In this document: positions 1-10,086 of the stretch, one piece after another
How positions within the stretch are numbered: position 1 is the first letter of the stretch
Layout: every line of letters starts with the position of its first letter
DNA from: Puccinia triticina
Taxonomy: Eukaryota > Basidiomycota > Pucciniomycetes > Pucciniales > Pucciniaceae
Assembly (NCBI RefSeq): GCF_026914185.1
Contig: NC_070575.1
Coordinates: forward strand, 1 to 64,000
Direction: 5' to 3'
DNA: 64,000 nt
Program-made: the position numbers and the translations under genes
Notes under the pieces: model-generated
The model's database searches: none
The model's input: the letters and a program-made list of their open reading frames with translations, nothing else
What the model was told of the DNA's origin: nothing

Positions 1-661
1 GAGGTAGATGGGATCCGGGATGAGTCAAAAGAAAACACAAGGATCAGATACAGCACAGGAGAAACCGGTACTGATGAGCCAATTAGACAAGCAATTGTAC
101 CACACCAAGGGATCCTGTTTAAGCCCATATATAGCTTTGTGAAGCTTTAGGCAATGTGTTTTCTTATCGGCAGTGACTCCTTGAGGGATTGACAAATAGA
201 CTGCTTCTTCTAGGTCAGCGTTGAGAAAGGCGGTCTTGACGTTGAGTTGTTGAATATCCCAGTTCATGGCAGCGGCAAACAAGATAAGTACCCGGAGCGA
301 GTTAAGGCAACCGGTGGGAGCAAAGGTTTTGGAAAAATCAATGCCATAGGTTTGAGAGAATCCCTGTGCGCAGAGTCAAGCCTTAAATTGAATAGCGCAA
401 GATCCATCCTTCTTCTTCCGGAAGACCCAGGTGGTACCGACCAATTTCACACCCGGAATGATTTTCACCACAGACCATACTTTGAGAGTTTCCATGGCGG
501 TGAGCTCTTTCTTGATAGCGGCCATCCATTCTTGTGCTTCGCGGCAATTGACTGCTTGATGGAAGTGCTTTGGGATTTCATTGTTCACTTGCATCACAAA
601 GGCACGAGGTCTTTGAGGATGATGAAGGATGTTTTCATTGGTGATATCACCCCGAATGATT
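1..661 (-). pseudogene. Copia 1 reverse transcriptase, N-terminal part, two stops
   Basis: The block reads from near 661 (ITNENILHHPQRPRAF) through EAQEWMAAIKKEL and the conserved TWVFRKKKDG to a TGA at 376-378. It continues in the same frame with LCAQGFSQTYGIDFS, NWDIQQLNVKTAFLNADL and KAIYGLKQ, characteristic of the copia RVT_2 domain. A second TGA at 25-27 falls after SDPCVFF. Both stops sit where arginine or tryptophan is expected. The catalytic YVDD box and RNase H would be beyond the window. The hairpin array is fused directly to its N-terminal side. Confidence 0.88.
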
Positions 662-2797
662 CTGAATAGTGCCTCTGGCACCATGAATAGTGCCTCTGGC
701 ACTCTGAATAGTGCCTCTGGCACTCTGAATAGTTCCTCTGGCACCATGAATAGTGCCTCTGGCACTCTGAATAGTGCCCCGGAACTCTGAATAGTGCCTC
801 TGGCACTATGAATAGTGCCTCTGGCACTATGAATAGTGCCCCCGAACTCTGAATAGAGCCTCTGGCACTATGAATAGTGCCTCTGGCACTATGAATAGTG
901 CCCCGGAACTCTGAATAGAGCCTCTGGCACTATGAATAGTGCCCCGGCATTCTGAATAGTGCCCCAGAACTCCGAATAGTGCCTCTGGCACTATGAATAG
1001 TGCCTCTGGCACTATGAATAGTGCCTCTGGCACTATGAATAGTGCCTCTGGCACTATGAATAGTGCCTCTGGCACTATGAATAGTGCCTCTGGCACTATG
1101 AATAGTGCCTCTGGCACTATGAATAGTGCCTCTGGCACTATGAATAGTGCCTCTGGCACTATGAATAGTGCCTCTGGCACTATGAATAGTGCCTCTGGCA
1201 CTATGAATAGTGCCTCTGGCACTATGAATAGTGCCTCTGGCACTATGAATAGTGCCTCTGGCACTATGAATAGTGCCTCTGGCACTATGAATAGTGCCTC
1301 TGGCACTATGAATAGTGCCTCTGGCACTATGAATAGTGCCTCTGGCACTATGAATAGTGCCTCTGGCACTATGAATAGTGCCTCTGGCACTATGAATAGT
1401 GCCTCTGGCACTATGAATAGTGCCTCTGGCACTATGAATAGTGCCTCTGGCACTATGAATAGTGCCTCTGGCACTATGAATAGTGCCTCTGGCACTATGA
1501 ATAGTGCCTCTGGCACTATGAATAGTGCCTCTGGCACTATGAATAGTGCCTCTGGCACTATGAATAGTGCCTCTGGCACTATGAATAGTGCCTCTGGCAC
1601 TATGAATAGTGCCTCTGGCACTATGAATAGTGCCTCTGGCACTATGAATAGTGCCTCTGGCACTATGAATAGTGCCTCTGGCACTATGAATAGTGCCTCT
1701 GGCACTATGAATAGTGCCTCTGGCACTATGAATAGTGCCTCTGGCACTATGAATAGTGCCTCTGGCACTATGAATAGTGCCTCTGGCACTATGAATAGTG
1801 CCTCTGGCACTATGAATAGTGCCTCTGGCACTATGAATAGTGCCTCTGGCACTATGAATAGTGCCTCTGGCACTATGAATAGTGCCTCTGGCACTATGAA
1901 TAGTGCCTCTGGCACTATGAATAGTGCCTCTGGCACTATGAATAGTGCCTCTGGCACTATGAATAGTGCCTCTGGCACTATGAATAGTGCCTCTGGCACT
2001 ATGAATAGTGCCTCTGGCACTATGAATAGTGCCTCTGGCACTATGAATAGTGCCTCTGGCACTATGAATAGTGCCTCTGGCACTATGAATAGTGCCTCTG
2101 GCACTATGAATAGTGCCTCTGGCACTATGAATAGTGCCTCTGGCACTATGAATAGTGCCTCTGGCACTATGAATAGTGCCTCTGGCACTATGAATAGTGC
2201 CTCTGGCACTATGAATAGTGCCTCTGGCACTATGAATAGTGCCTCTGGCACTATGAATAGTGCCTCTGGCACTATGAATAGTGCCTCTGGCACTATGAAT
2301 AGTGCCCCGGCACTCTGAATAGTGCCTCTGGCACTATGAATAGTGCCCCGGCACTCTGAATAGTGCCTCTGGCACTATGAATAGTGCCCCGGCACTCTGA
2401 ATAGTGCCTCTGGCACTATGAATAGTGCCCCGGCACTCTGAATAGTGCCTCTGGCACTATGAATAGTGCCCCGGCACTCTGAATAGTGCCTCTGGCACTA
2501 TGAATAGTGCCCCGGCACTCTGAATAGTGCCTCTGGCACTATGAATAGTGCCCCGGCACTCTGAATAGTGCCTCTGGCACTATGAATAGTGCCCCGGCAC
2601 TCTGAATAGTGCCTCTGGCACTATGAATAGTGCCCCGGCACTCTGAATAGTGCCTCTGGCACTATGAATAGTGCCCCGGCACTCTGAATAGTGCCTCTGG
2701 CACTATGAATAGTGCCCCGGCACTCTGAATAGTGCCTCTGGCACTATGAATAGTGCCCCGGCACTCTGAATAGTGCCCCGGCACTCTGAATAGTGCC
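662..2797. repeat. Tandem array of 21-bp hairpin units (about 100 copies) inside copia pol
   Basis: The unit is ATAGTGCCTCTGGCACTAT plus GA. Its first 19 bases are a perfect 8-bp stem with a 3-base loop. From 974 to 2296 there are 63 uninterrupted identical copies (1323 bp). From 2297 to 2747 the array switches to 11 copies of a 41-bp dimer (a 20-bp variant with CCCCGG at the loop, then the 21-bp unit), and it ends with two 20-bp units and a part unit at 2797. The left side (662-973) is a mixed, older-looking zone. Because 21 is a multiple of three, the homogeneous core is open in frame on both strands, giving repeated PEALFIV on minus and NSASGTM on plus. These are repeat translations, not evidence of proteins. 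Confidence 0.97.
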
Positions 2798-3657
2798 TTG
2801 ACAAGGTGGAAGGAGGATTTACATCAGGAACGACATCGGGAGAGCCGGAGACGGGATCCAAATAAGATTCGTTGGAGGAATCAGAATTGGTGTCTGAGTG
2901 TTCGATGCAGTCATGGAATTTGTTGTTATTGTTGGGATTGAAAGTGAGAGATGGAATGTCATCAACGATGAGTTGGTCATTTCTGGAATCAGAGATGGGA
3001 TTAGATCCAGTTAGGGAAGGGAAAATTGATTCCGAGAACAAAGCGTGCCTGGTACGAATGAGTTTCCTGTCGCTTATTCTGACAACGCTGTAAATCGCCC
3101 CATTGTTTTTGAAACCCACAAGAATGCCCAGTTTCCAAGATCAATGGAGCTTGGGAATGGAGATAGTGACTTGACAACCAAAGGTTTTGATATGTCGAAG
3201 CGGAGCGATGTCATTGGTCCATAATTCATACAGAGATTTATTCAAACAAGAGGGAGTAATCAAAAGATTTGAGAGGAAAGTGGCAGTGTTGACCGCCTCA
3301 CCCCAATAAGACTTGGGAAGATTGCTGGTGGACAACAAACATTGAGCTTTGTTGAGGATGGTTCTGTTGGCCCTCTCGGCGTACCCGTTCAACTCTGGTG
3401 TGTATGGCGGCGCAAAGAGATGAGTAATGCCCTTTTCCAAAGTGAAGTACTCAAAAGCCTGATTGACAAATTCCCCACCGTTGTCAGAGACAATTTCCTT
3501 GACGTGTTGTTCCTGAATGTTTTCCACCAAAGCAATGAGCGATTTCAAGGAATCTAGCGCATCCGACTTTGATTTGAGAAATCGAACAAATTTAAAGGAT
3601 GAAAATTGGTCAACAATGGTAAAACAATATTTAAAACGGGAAAGAGTGGGGGGGGGT
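2798..3657 (-). pseudogene. Copia 1 integrase and C-terminal linker, one stop codon
   Basis: The integrase core shows the catalytic pattern D (TIVDQF region), D (IVSDNGGEF) and E (ELNGYAERANR), so the DDE residues are retained. A TGA at 3141-3143 interrupts the conserved stretch IPKLH-SWKLG where arginine is expected, consistent with CGA to TGA. The frame then continues through VGFKNNGAIYSVVRISDRK into an acidic linker (DVVPDVNPP), where the hairpin satellite begins. The enzyme would insert cDNA into the host genome. The fragment is inactive because of the frameshift, the stop and the satellite. Confidence 0.85.
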
Positions 3658-5326
3658 GATTGGTCCGACCAAATCAATGTGAAGACGATGAAGTGGTAAT
3701 TGGGCTGGAGAGAAGTGGTTTGAAACAGGAAGACGAGTCATCTTGGAACAGAGACATACATCACACGAGTCTTTTGAATTCGGGGATGATAATTGCATGG
3801 TTTTTAGAACTTGATTGCTTGGATGCCCAAGTCGGAAATGCCAGATGTTGGAGACGGGTGGAGATTGAGCGATGAGAGCAACTGGAACTGAATAGTTGGA
3901 ATGAAGTAGTCCGTTGATTATGTGGCCGGTGAACATAACCTGATTTCCATTGGAGACAGAAAAAGAATCCTTCTGCTTTTGAATGACAAGGGTTCCAGGA
4001 AAGAGAAGCCCAAGGGAAATCAATTGTTGCAAGCTGTTGGGCACATAGAGGCAGTTCAAGAGCACAATTTTCTTTCCGTTGGAGAAAATAGTTGCGGATC
4101 CACAGCCTTCAGCAAGGAGTGAGTCATTGGGATTCCCAGTAGTAATAGCAATATTCTTGTTAATTAGATTGGTGAAAAGAGAATGGTCACTGAGCATATG
4201 GTGGGTGGCTGCAGTGTCCATGAAGAGGGTTTTCACGGAGAGTTTTCCAGCGGACAAGACAAAAGCAGTGGCTTGAGCAAGAGAGGCACTAGCATTTTTC
4301 GGCTTCTGATTTCTGAGTTTTGGGTATTTATGGTAGCATCGGCTCTCTGGATGAGAGGTAGAAAGAGGATTGTGTTTGCTTCCCACGCATAGATGAACGA
4401 CTTTCTGGGGAAATTTGGATGGGGCGGAGGAAACAAGGGCCGAGGCTGATTGTTTGCCACTGTCTTGGTGCATAGCTTTGGACAACGTATGAGTTCTAAA
4501 GAGGCGAAGAGCGTCAAGACAGCTGTAAGGGGTTGCAACGGATTCTTCGGAGAGAGCAATCTTGTCCACAATCATATCGACCTCTTTGTTACCCATAAGT
4601 TTTCCTAAGATTTCATAGGAAAGCACATTGCCAGGCATCTTCTTTTCGACCAATTTGATTTCGCGGAGTTGTTTTCGAATGGTGTCAATGAAAAGTTGGA
4701 GATCGCCAGTATATTTGATGGCAGACCACTTCATGAAAACGTGACCTCGGTTAATAACACTGCAAAAATAACTTGGCCAACTGCTTGCAGTTGACATGCA
4801 GGATACTCAAGCCAAGCTGCCATTGTAACTCCACATGAATGCAGAAGTGCCTTTGTTGGCACAGTCACTGTGCAAGGTGCACAGTGACTGTGCATTGAAG
4901 CTTGGGTTGAGTCAAACCTTGAGTAAGGCTGGTGTAACACCACAAGCTTCCTCAGAGTTGCCACATGTCAACTGCTCACAGTTGACACAGTTTTTTTTGC
5001 AGTGTAATGGATTGGGAGGCGTAAGAGTTGGCTATTTTTGACCAAAGAAGAACGGCACTGTCTTGAGTTTCTGAGTTGACAACCTCATTGAAACATTTCT
5101 CTTCCAGTCTCGCGGTGATGAGGGAGATCGCGAGATTGTTCTCTTCTTGGTACATGTTTTTTGAGTCGTTGTCTGTGTCCTTATCAACAGATTTCTGACA
5201 CACATTTTAGAGCTTTCTTCCTCAAAGGTATATCATCATCCAGTCACTCCAATGTGCATAGTTATTGCCATTGAGTAACGGAATATTTTTTCGGCTTATG
5301 TTGTCCACGCCGTCTGGGTTGGACAT
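3658..5326 (-). pseudogene. Copia 1 gag, protease and GAG-pre-integrase region, disrupted
   Basis: The start is the ATG at 5326 (protein begins MSNPDGVDN), followed by a gag segment with the copia-type stretch LNGNNYAHW. The frame slips near 5210-5230. The gag core then runs to the 4758-5004 MITE and resumes beyond it with NRGHVFMKW. A zinc-knuckle-like CVGSKHNP...SH....C motif follows, then the protease motif MDTAATHHM, where DTAA replaces the usual DSGA, and a GAG-pre-integrase block (WHFRLGHPSN ... CDVCLCSKM). The frame ends at a homopolymer (9 G on the plus strand, 3648-3656); removing one base would join it to the integrase. It would have made the structural protein and protease of the particle, but is not functional as written. 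Confidence 0.85.
4758..5004. mobile_element. 247-bp MITE inserted in copia gag, TSD TAA
   Basis: The ends are inverted repeats of about 40 bp beginning CACTGCAAAAA and running to GTTGACATG. TAA occurs directly on both sides (4755-4757 and 5005-5007). Removing 250 bp (element plus one TSD) puts the gag ORF upstream (start 5203) and the ORF downstream (start 4797) in the same frame, and the joined peptide reads through SQSI-INRGH. A TAA duplication fits PIF/Harbinger elements, while the CACTG end fits the CACTA/Chapaev group; I cannot choose between them. It has no coding capacity. Confidence 0.88.
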
Positions 5327-5376
5327 GTTGAATGTTTGCCTTGGAGTTTTGATTTGAGGAGTTGTGGTTCCGAGAA

Positions 5377-5390
5377 CAAGACTGTAAATC
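5377..5390 (-). promoter_or_regulatory. Primer-binding site complementary to a tRNA-Tyr anticodon arm
   Basis: The minus-strand sequence immediately after the LTR is GATTTACAGTCTTG. Its complement, CAAGACTGTAAATC, matches the anticodon stem-loop of eukaryotic tRNA-Tyr(GUA) as I remember the yeast tRNA. The second copia element (12517-12528) shares the first 12 bases at the same distance from its LTR. Copia and Ty5 are known to prime from an internal half of initiator tRNA-Met; half-tRNA-Tyr priming here is inference. Confidence 0.55.
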
Positions 5391-6035
5391 TGTTAAGAAT
5401 CAAACTGAAGTAAATTGCAAGATAAGATGGTGGAAAAACAATGAGAACAAAAACAAAAAGAAACAAAAATGTCTGAAGGCAAACACAACAAAGAGGAGAT
5501 AATAAGAGAATGAGAAAGAAAGAGCAGACTAATGAACAGAAATGTTAATGAAGATACACGGCAAGAGAGAAAGAAGAGCGCAACATACGACCAAAGAGAG
5601 AGTTGGGCAATGGGGAAGGCTTGAGGCTTTGAAGAATTCAAAGACCGGTGGAAGTTAAGGTCTTCTGGAGGAACTGATAGTCAGGTAGGTTGGATGTAGA
5701 AGATTGTGCTGAGACTATTGAAGATATTGTTGAGTTTGAAAGTCAAGCGAGTTCCCCGGAAGAAATAGAGGAGGGGAGAGACGAGTCAAGTATTTAAGAG
5801 TGTTTGAGGTTTGTTGAATTTGCTTGTTGAGAGAAGTTTGACGCATGCAATGACCGTTGGCAATTGATGAGTGGAGTTGGAAGCAAGGGATGAGTGTGAC
5901 AGAATGAGAGAAGTGTGAGAGAGGAATTGGAGACTAGAGGAAAACTGAGAGATGAGCGTGTCACGTGACATCCACAAGACATGCTCATTACAGGCAGTGA
6001 AAGCTCAAGTCGAGATATGAGCTTGATTCTCAACA
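5391..6035 (-). repeat. 5' LTR of copia element 1
   Basis: On the plus strand the segment starts TGTTAAGAATCAA and ends TTGATTCTCAACA, which is a 13-bp imperfect inverted terminal repeat beginning TG and ending CA. The inner end lies directly against a primer-binding-like sequence (5377-5390), and gag starts 64 bp further on. No second LTR copy is visible because the element continues past position 1. A TATA-like AT-rich run lies near 5787-5797. Boundaries come from the terminal repeat and the PBS, not from a pairwise LTR alignment. Confidence 0.75.
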
Positions 6036-6037
6036 GC

Positions 6038-6038
<1 letters not shown>

Positions 6039-6069
<31 letters not shown>
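6039..6069. repeat. Poly-C tract of 31 bases
   Basis: An uninterrupted run of 31 C begins three bases outside the copia 1 LTR and ends where a truncated MITE copy begins. A second run of 14 C lies at 10091-10104. Run length may be affected by sequencing. Confidence 0.9.
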
Positions 6070-6070
6070 T

Positions 6071-6225
6071 TGGCAGGAATTGTACGCATGGAAAATGTAT
6101 GAAAATTTGGGAAATCCTCAAAGCGTACGCACAAAATGTGTATGAATGAGGTCAAAAAATGTATGAATTTTGTCGAAATTCTGGATTTTAGGTTACAGTC
6201 ATTTATAAGGGGTTTCCTGGGTCCT
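6071..6225. mobile_element. Truncated copy of the AGGACCCTGG foldback MITE
   Basis: The segment aligns along most of its length with the complete element at 40698-40889: it shares AAAATGTATGAAAATTT, the GTACGCACAAA block and the right end CATTTATA...GGGTCCT. The left inverted repeat is missing, replaced by the poly-C tract next to the copia LTR. Confidence 0.7.
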
Positions 6226-7010
6226 GGCATGCCCTTAACCCCGGTTTCGCGGCACAGTCTTCGTCCTTCCTTCTGAGTTGGCAGGATGGTGCCCCTCGTG
6301 CGAAGCGCCAGCCTTTGAAGGAGGGACTTGGGAGTAAGCCGGGAAATTTGGCAGCGCTGGGGACCGCCTCAACCCATTTGGCTGGTGTCAAACTTCAACA
6401 CCACACCCCCATAGCATCCCGTGAGCCAAATGGGCCGCCCAGGTGCCAAATTGAAGCCCTGCATCTGACCTTCAAACCTAAATAGGCCACATATTTTTAT
6501 CTTGAACGTTCTTGAAGTTACAAAGATTTTAAAATCATGCTTCCAAGATTCTAGCAATGATTGTACCCTTCTGCATCTTTAGTAAGTGCATGGAAGCAGT
6601 ATTTTCTGCTTGTAATTAAATGAAAATGAATATTTTTGATTCAATTCTCAATTCATGATCAATGCATAATATTTATATTGGTATGCTTGATGTACAGAAG
6701 TTGGAAAAAACCTTTGATTTGCTGGAGTGAGCTCAGCAGTGATTTTGCAAGGATGTCCAGCGGCCAGCTGGGGGGATAAAAAGCTTATTAGTGGATGGCT
6801 GCCTGCGCAAGAAGCTAGCCTACAAGGCCGCACCACTGATTTTCCTATTGGGCCAAAAATGGGTGTGAGATTGTGGATAAAAGGAAAAATGGGGGTTGGT
6901 TGGGCCCCAGGCTTGTCAGCTCTCACGCCAAAATCATTGGCTTAGGGGAAAGCCTCTCTGTGAGACAGAGACCCTGCGGGGATCTCCTCCAGAGATGCTT
7001 GGTTAATCTT
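6226..7010. other. Noncoding, with a foldback of the AAGTCCCTCC family
   Basis: At 6255-6331 an imperfect foldback ends GAAGGAGGGACTTG and contains GTGCGAAGCGCC, as in related copies elsewhere in the window. At 6374-6432 a second inverted pair occurs (CCCATTTGGCT and AGCCAAATGGG). The rest (6433-7010) is AT-rich with no ORF I can support. Confidence 0.5.
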
Positions 7011-7866
7011 GGTACAGCCTGGGCTGGTGCAAAGCGTCACCTCCAAAGGAGGGACTTGCAGGTAAACACAAACATTTTGGCTTGAGAGCTTTCAGCATTT
7101 TGGTGCAAGTTTTTTCCTGCTCCCCTTTCTGGTGTCTTCCCCCCCACAATATTGTATTCAGCATTTTGGTGGGAGTTTTTTCCCACTCCCCTTTCTGATG
7201 CCTTCCCCCCCTCAATATTATATGCCTGTGGAACAGGAGAAAGCCCTACTCTTGGCGCATCTTTTGGTGTGCATCATGTGAAGATTTTTGCTCCCCACTC
7301 CCCCTTCTTTGCCATATGAAAATCAGGATTTTTGAATCCAGGAATTCTGTACGGGCAGAACATCTTCTGACAGATTACATGCTGGCTTATTGTGCCTTGA
7401 AACATAACACATACACATTAAGTGTAAATACATATCTTTTTTGCAGTGGTCCAGCAACTCACAGATTATCAAATTGTGAATTATAAAGTGGCTGGTGATG
7501 TATTCACTACAGCTCTGTCAACCAAATCCCAATTGGTGATCCATGATTTCTGAGGAAGGGGAACACCTCAGCTGCCAGGCAAGCACAAGGTTTTCCCTCT
7601 GGTGTAATTGATATATTTTGTGGAGTACATTGAAGCTGAGATGCTCAGCTATACTCTGCACTTTGGCTTGCTTACTGAAAATGAGTGTGGCATTGTGTGT
7701 GCTGTGTAATGTCAATTTGATTCCAAAAGTTGGCCAAAAGCCACAATTTTCCTGAAGCTCTCACACAGAAAAAAGACAATAACTCATAAGCCTCCCATTG
7801 GGAATGGAAGATGCTCTGCATTGGGGTTCTCTGCACCCCCGGTCCCAGGAGGCTTAGTTAAGTCAG
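7011..7866 (+). repeat. Dispersed repeat R, copy 1
   Basis: This block matches 32410-33055. Both start GGTACAGCCTGGGCTGGTGC, contain TTGGCTTGAGAGCTTTCAG and ACATTGAAGCTGAGATGCTC, and end GGAGGCTTAGTTAAGTCAG. This copy is about 210 bp longer, partly because a roughly 70-bp block (TTTTTTCC...CTCCCCTTTCT) is tandemly duplicated at 7088-7225. Both copies begin near an AGGAGGGAC foldback end. There are no LTRs, TIRs or coding region I can define, so the class is unknown. Confidence 0.75.
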
Positions 7867-8166
7867 GGGTGCCACAGTCCTCAGGGCGGCCCCAAGGCCC
7901 AAGCGAAAGGGGCGGGCCAGGGTTTGGCCCCCAGGCGCCCTGGCCAGGCAGCCATTGTGACCACAACGTAGAAATGGTGGTAAGGCCTTGTAAAGTTGGA
8001 TGTGCCCCTTGACCGCCTCTATGCCGCCCTTGGGACTAACACCTTGGGCTTCCAACAACCATTTCAAAAGGCTCCATCCAAGCTGAGAGCCCAGGAAAAA
8101 AAATTGGGAATTGGTTTCTTTTTTGGACTAGAAATATTTATTCTGCATGAAAAGGGAGTCACTGAT

Positions 8167-8278
8167 CACTACAGGTAAACAGGTGACATTCCCCCATGCA
8201 GCGTCACCTGCGTACTTCCTGCGGCCACCAAAATTAGGTGACGCATTGCGTGGGAGCGACAGGTATCTGTCTGTAGTG
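8167..8278. mobile_element. 112-bp CACTACAG-ended MITE-like palindrome
   Basis: It begins CACTACAGGTAAACAGGTGA and ends CTGTCTGTAGTG; inner parts of the arms also pair (GCGTCACCT with AGGTGACGC). CACTA termini suggest the EnSpm/CACTA group. The flanking bases do not give a clear 2-3 bp duplication, so element status rests on the inverted repeat alone. Confidence 0.5.
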
Positions 8279-10086
8279 TTATTGTATATTTACTCCAAAA
8301 TGGGCAGCCCTTTATTGATGCAGCTATCAGAAAGCTCAACAGGTGTTGTGTCCAAGGGGTGAGTTGAAACCCCACTTGTGGAGTTCTTTTTGTGGGTGCT
8401 GGCGGCTGTGCCCTCCAGATCAAGATGTTATGTGACATTCAATACGCAGGGAATTTGCCTCTGCCTGTGGTGTTAGACTCAAAAGTGGTAATGAAACCCT
8501 TTTGCTGAATGGTGAAGGGTATGATGGAGGTGTAAACTCTGCCCTTCTGGCTATTGGATGACAAGACCCACCAAGATACGCTTGGCAAGTTTTAATGAAG
8601 TGATAAGAGTGGTTGGCTCAAGATGGGTTTGTTTGCTTGACAAGTATAAGGCTTTAATTTGCAATATAAGGGGTTGTAATATTGTAAGGGTTACAAGTTG
8701 GGGGAACTGTAACTGGTGAGTGATAAATTGAGGGTGGTATCATTGGTCATCTGGCGATTAAGTCCGCCATGACCACCAACATCTTTTGACCATTTGATGT
8801 TTCGCAGGAACACATGACCCAGGCCCACGTTCTCCAACGCTTTGGGAAGAAGGCCCAGGCAGAAGGCAATTGTGAACCAAACGCTCTTGCACATCCGCGC
8901 CAATTGGCCAGTAGACCTTTGTCTGCCTAATTGGTCCTGGGTCAGATCCCTTGCGCTATTGCCATCCAGACACTCCTGGTGCAAAGGTGAATGTTTGATC
9001 ACATCTGTTGGCTTGTCCAGACCCCACAACCCGTTGTTAAAGATTATCAGGGATCCAATCAGTGGATTCAGTGTTGTCATCGTGAATGGAAAGGGGGTGA
9101 TTTCTGCCTGGGAGTTTGTCAGAGTGTGGATCAAAGTACTGCCTTAAAGCTAGAAAGAGAACCAAGCAGGTATTGTTTAGTCCTAGTCACTTAGTTTCAA
9201 GCAACAATGGGAGGTAACGCTACCAGTAACGGTAGCGTAACAAAAACATAATGGAATCCGTGCCGTTATCATTGCAATGACGGTGGCAAAGCTTCCATTA
9301 CATTTTCTTTAATTTTTTTACCTCTCTTCCGAGCCTTGTTACGCTATTCCTCACAATTATAGGAGGATAACCTGCGCAAAAAAGGGGAGTTTTCCCCCTT
9401 TCAATTTTCACCTCTGATAACGTGGTTAACGTGTTATATCCATTACTAGAGGCCAAGGCGGCTATGCCGCTGCAAAATTTAGGGCCCATTGCCACTCCCA
9501 CCTAATCCCATCCAATCCAATCATTCAATAAACACAGATGTGCTCAATTCATAATGCAACATGTCCTCCCACATCTTTGGGAAACTGCTTCCTTCCACAC
9601 CCTTCCACCATGGCAACTCTTGCTATGGATTTGACATCAGGCCTGTGTATGGATTATCAGATATATAAATCCTAATTTCTACCTTGTGATTCAATCAAAA
9701 GGGAAACTGATACAATACAATATTGAACCAATTATGAGTATTGTATCATTTTTTTAATACAAATAAACTGGTAGTGGATGTCTTTTATCTACAAAACACC
9801 TGGATTGTATAGCTTGCTCCAGTACACAAATATCATTGATCTTGTATATTAAATAACCACTAATCCATTTGATACAGGTGGGTCGCATACTACACTGTTC
9901 TAAATGACCAGATTGCGCAAGCATAGTTGCCTTTGCCGCAACCCTCATTTTCCGTGATTTTAGCCAGACTTTAGCAGTTCTACACCTCTCAGTAGCATTT
10001 GATTTCTTTTTCCACTTGAAAATTGAAGTAATGCAGCACAGAAGTCATTTTTTCTGGAGGAAATGGTTTGCTGAGTGCAGTACTGC
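8279..10086. other. No gene recognised
   Basis: The minus frame 9134-8691 (147 codons) and the opposing plus frames resemble no family I know and overlap each other on both strands, so I do not call a gene. At about 9213-9240 there is an imperfect inverted repeat, ACGCTACC-AGTAAC-GGTAGCGT, and the tail TTGTTACGCTA recurs near 9340, suggesting an old element. 9500-10086 is AT-rich and featureless. Confidence 0.4.

Larger units (their letters stand above)
1..6035 (-). mobile_element. Ty1/copia retrotransposon 1, 3' part beyond the window
   Basis: This is a copia-order element read on the minus strand: 5' LTR (6035-5391), leader, gag start at 5326, protease, integrase, then reverse transcriptase running off the left edge. 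The order PR-IN-RT identifies copia rather than gypsy. The element is dead. It carries a MITE in gag, a 9-C tract causing a frameshift before integrase, three in-frame TGA stops and a 2.1-kb hairpin satellite between IN and RT. The 3' LTR, and therefore the second TSD, lies outside the window, so the insertion cannot be bounded on that side. Confidence 0.9.

Noticed and set aside
827..2293. 488-codon minus ORF and 441-codon plus ORF in the hairpin array as genes
   Set aside because: They are translations of a 21-bp tandem repeat that happens to be open on both strands; no start context or homology.
974..2296. CRISPR array
   Set aside because: Units are contiguous with no unique spacers, and the context is a fungal retrotransposon.
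8691..9134. 147-codon minus ORF
   Set aside because: No recognisable domain, overlapping long frames on the other strand, repeat-rich setting.
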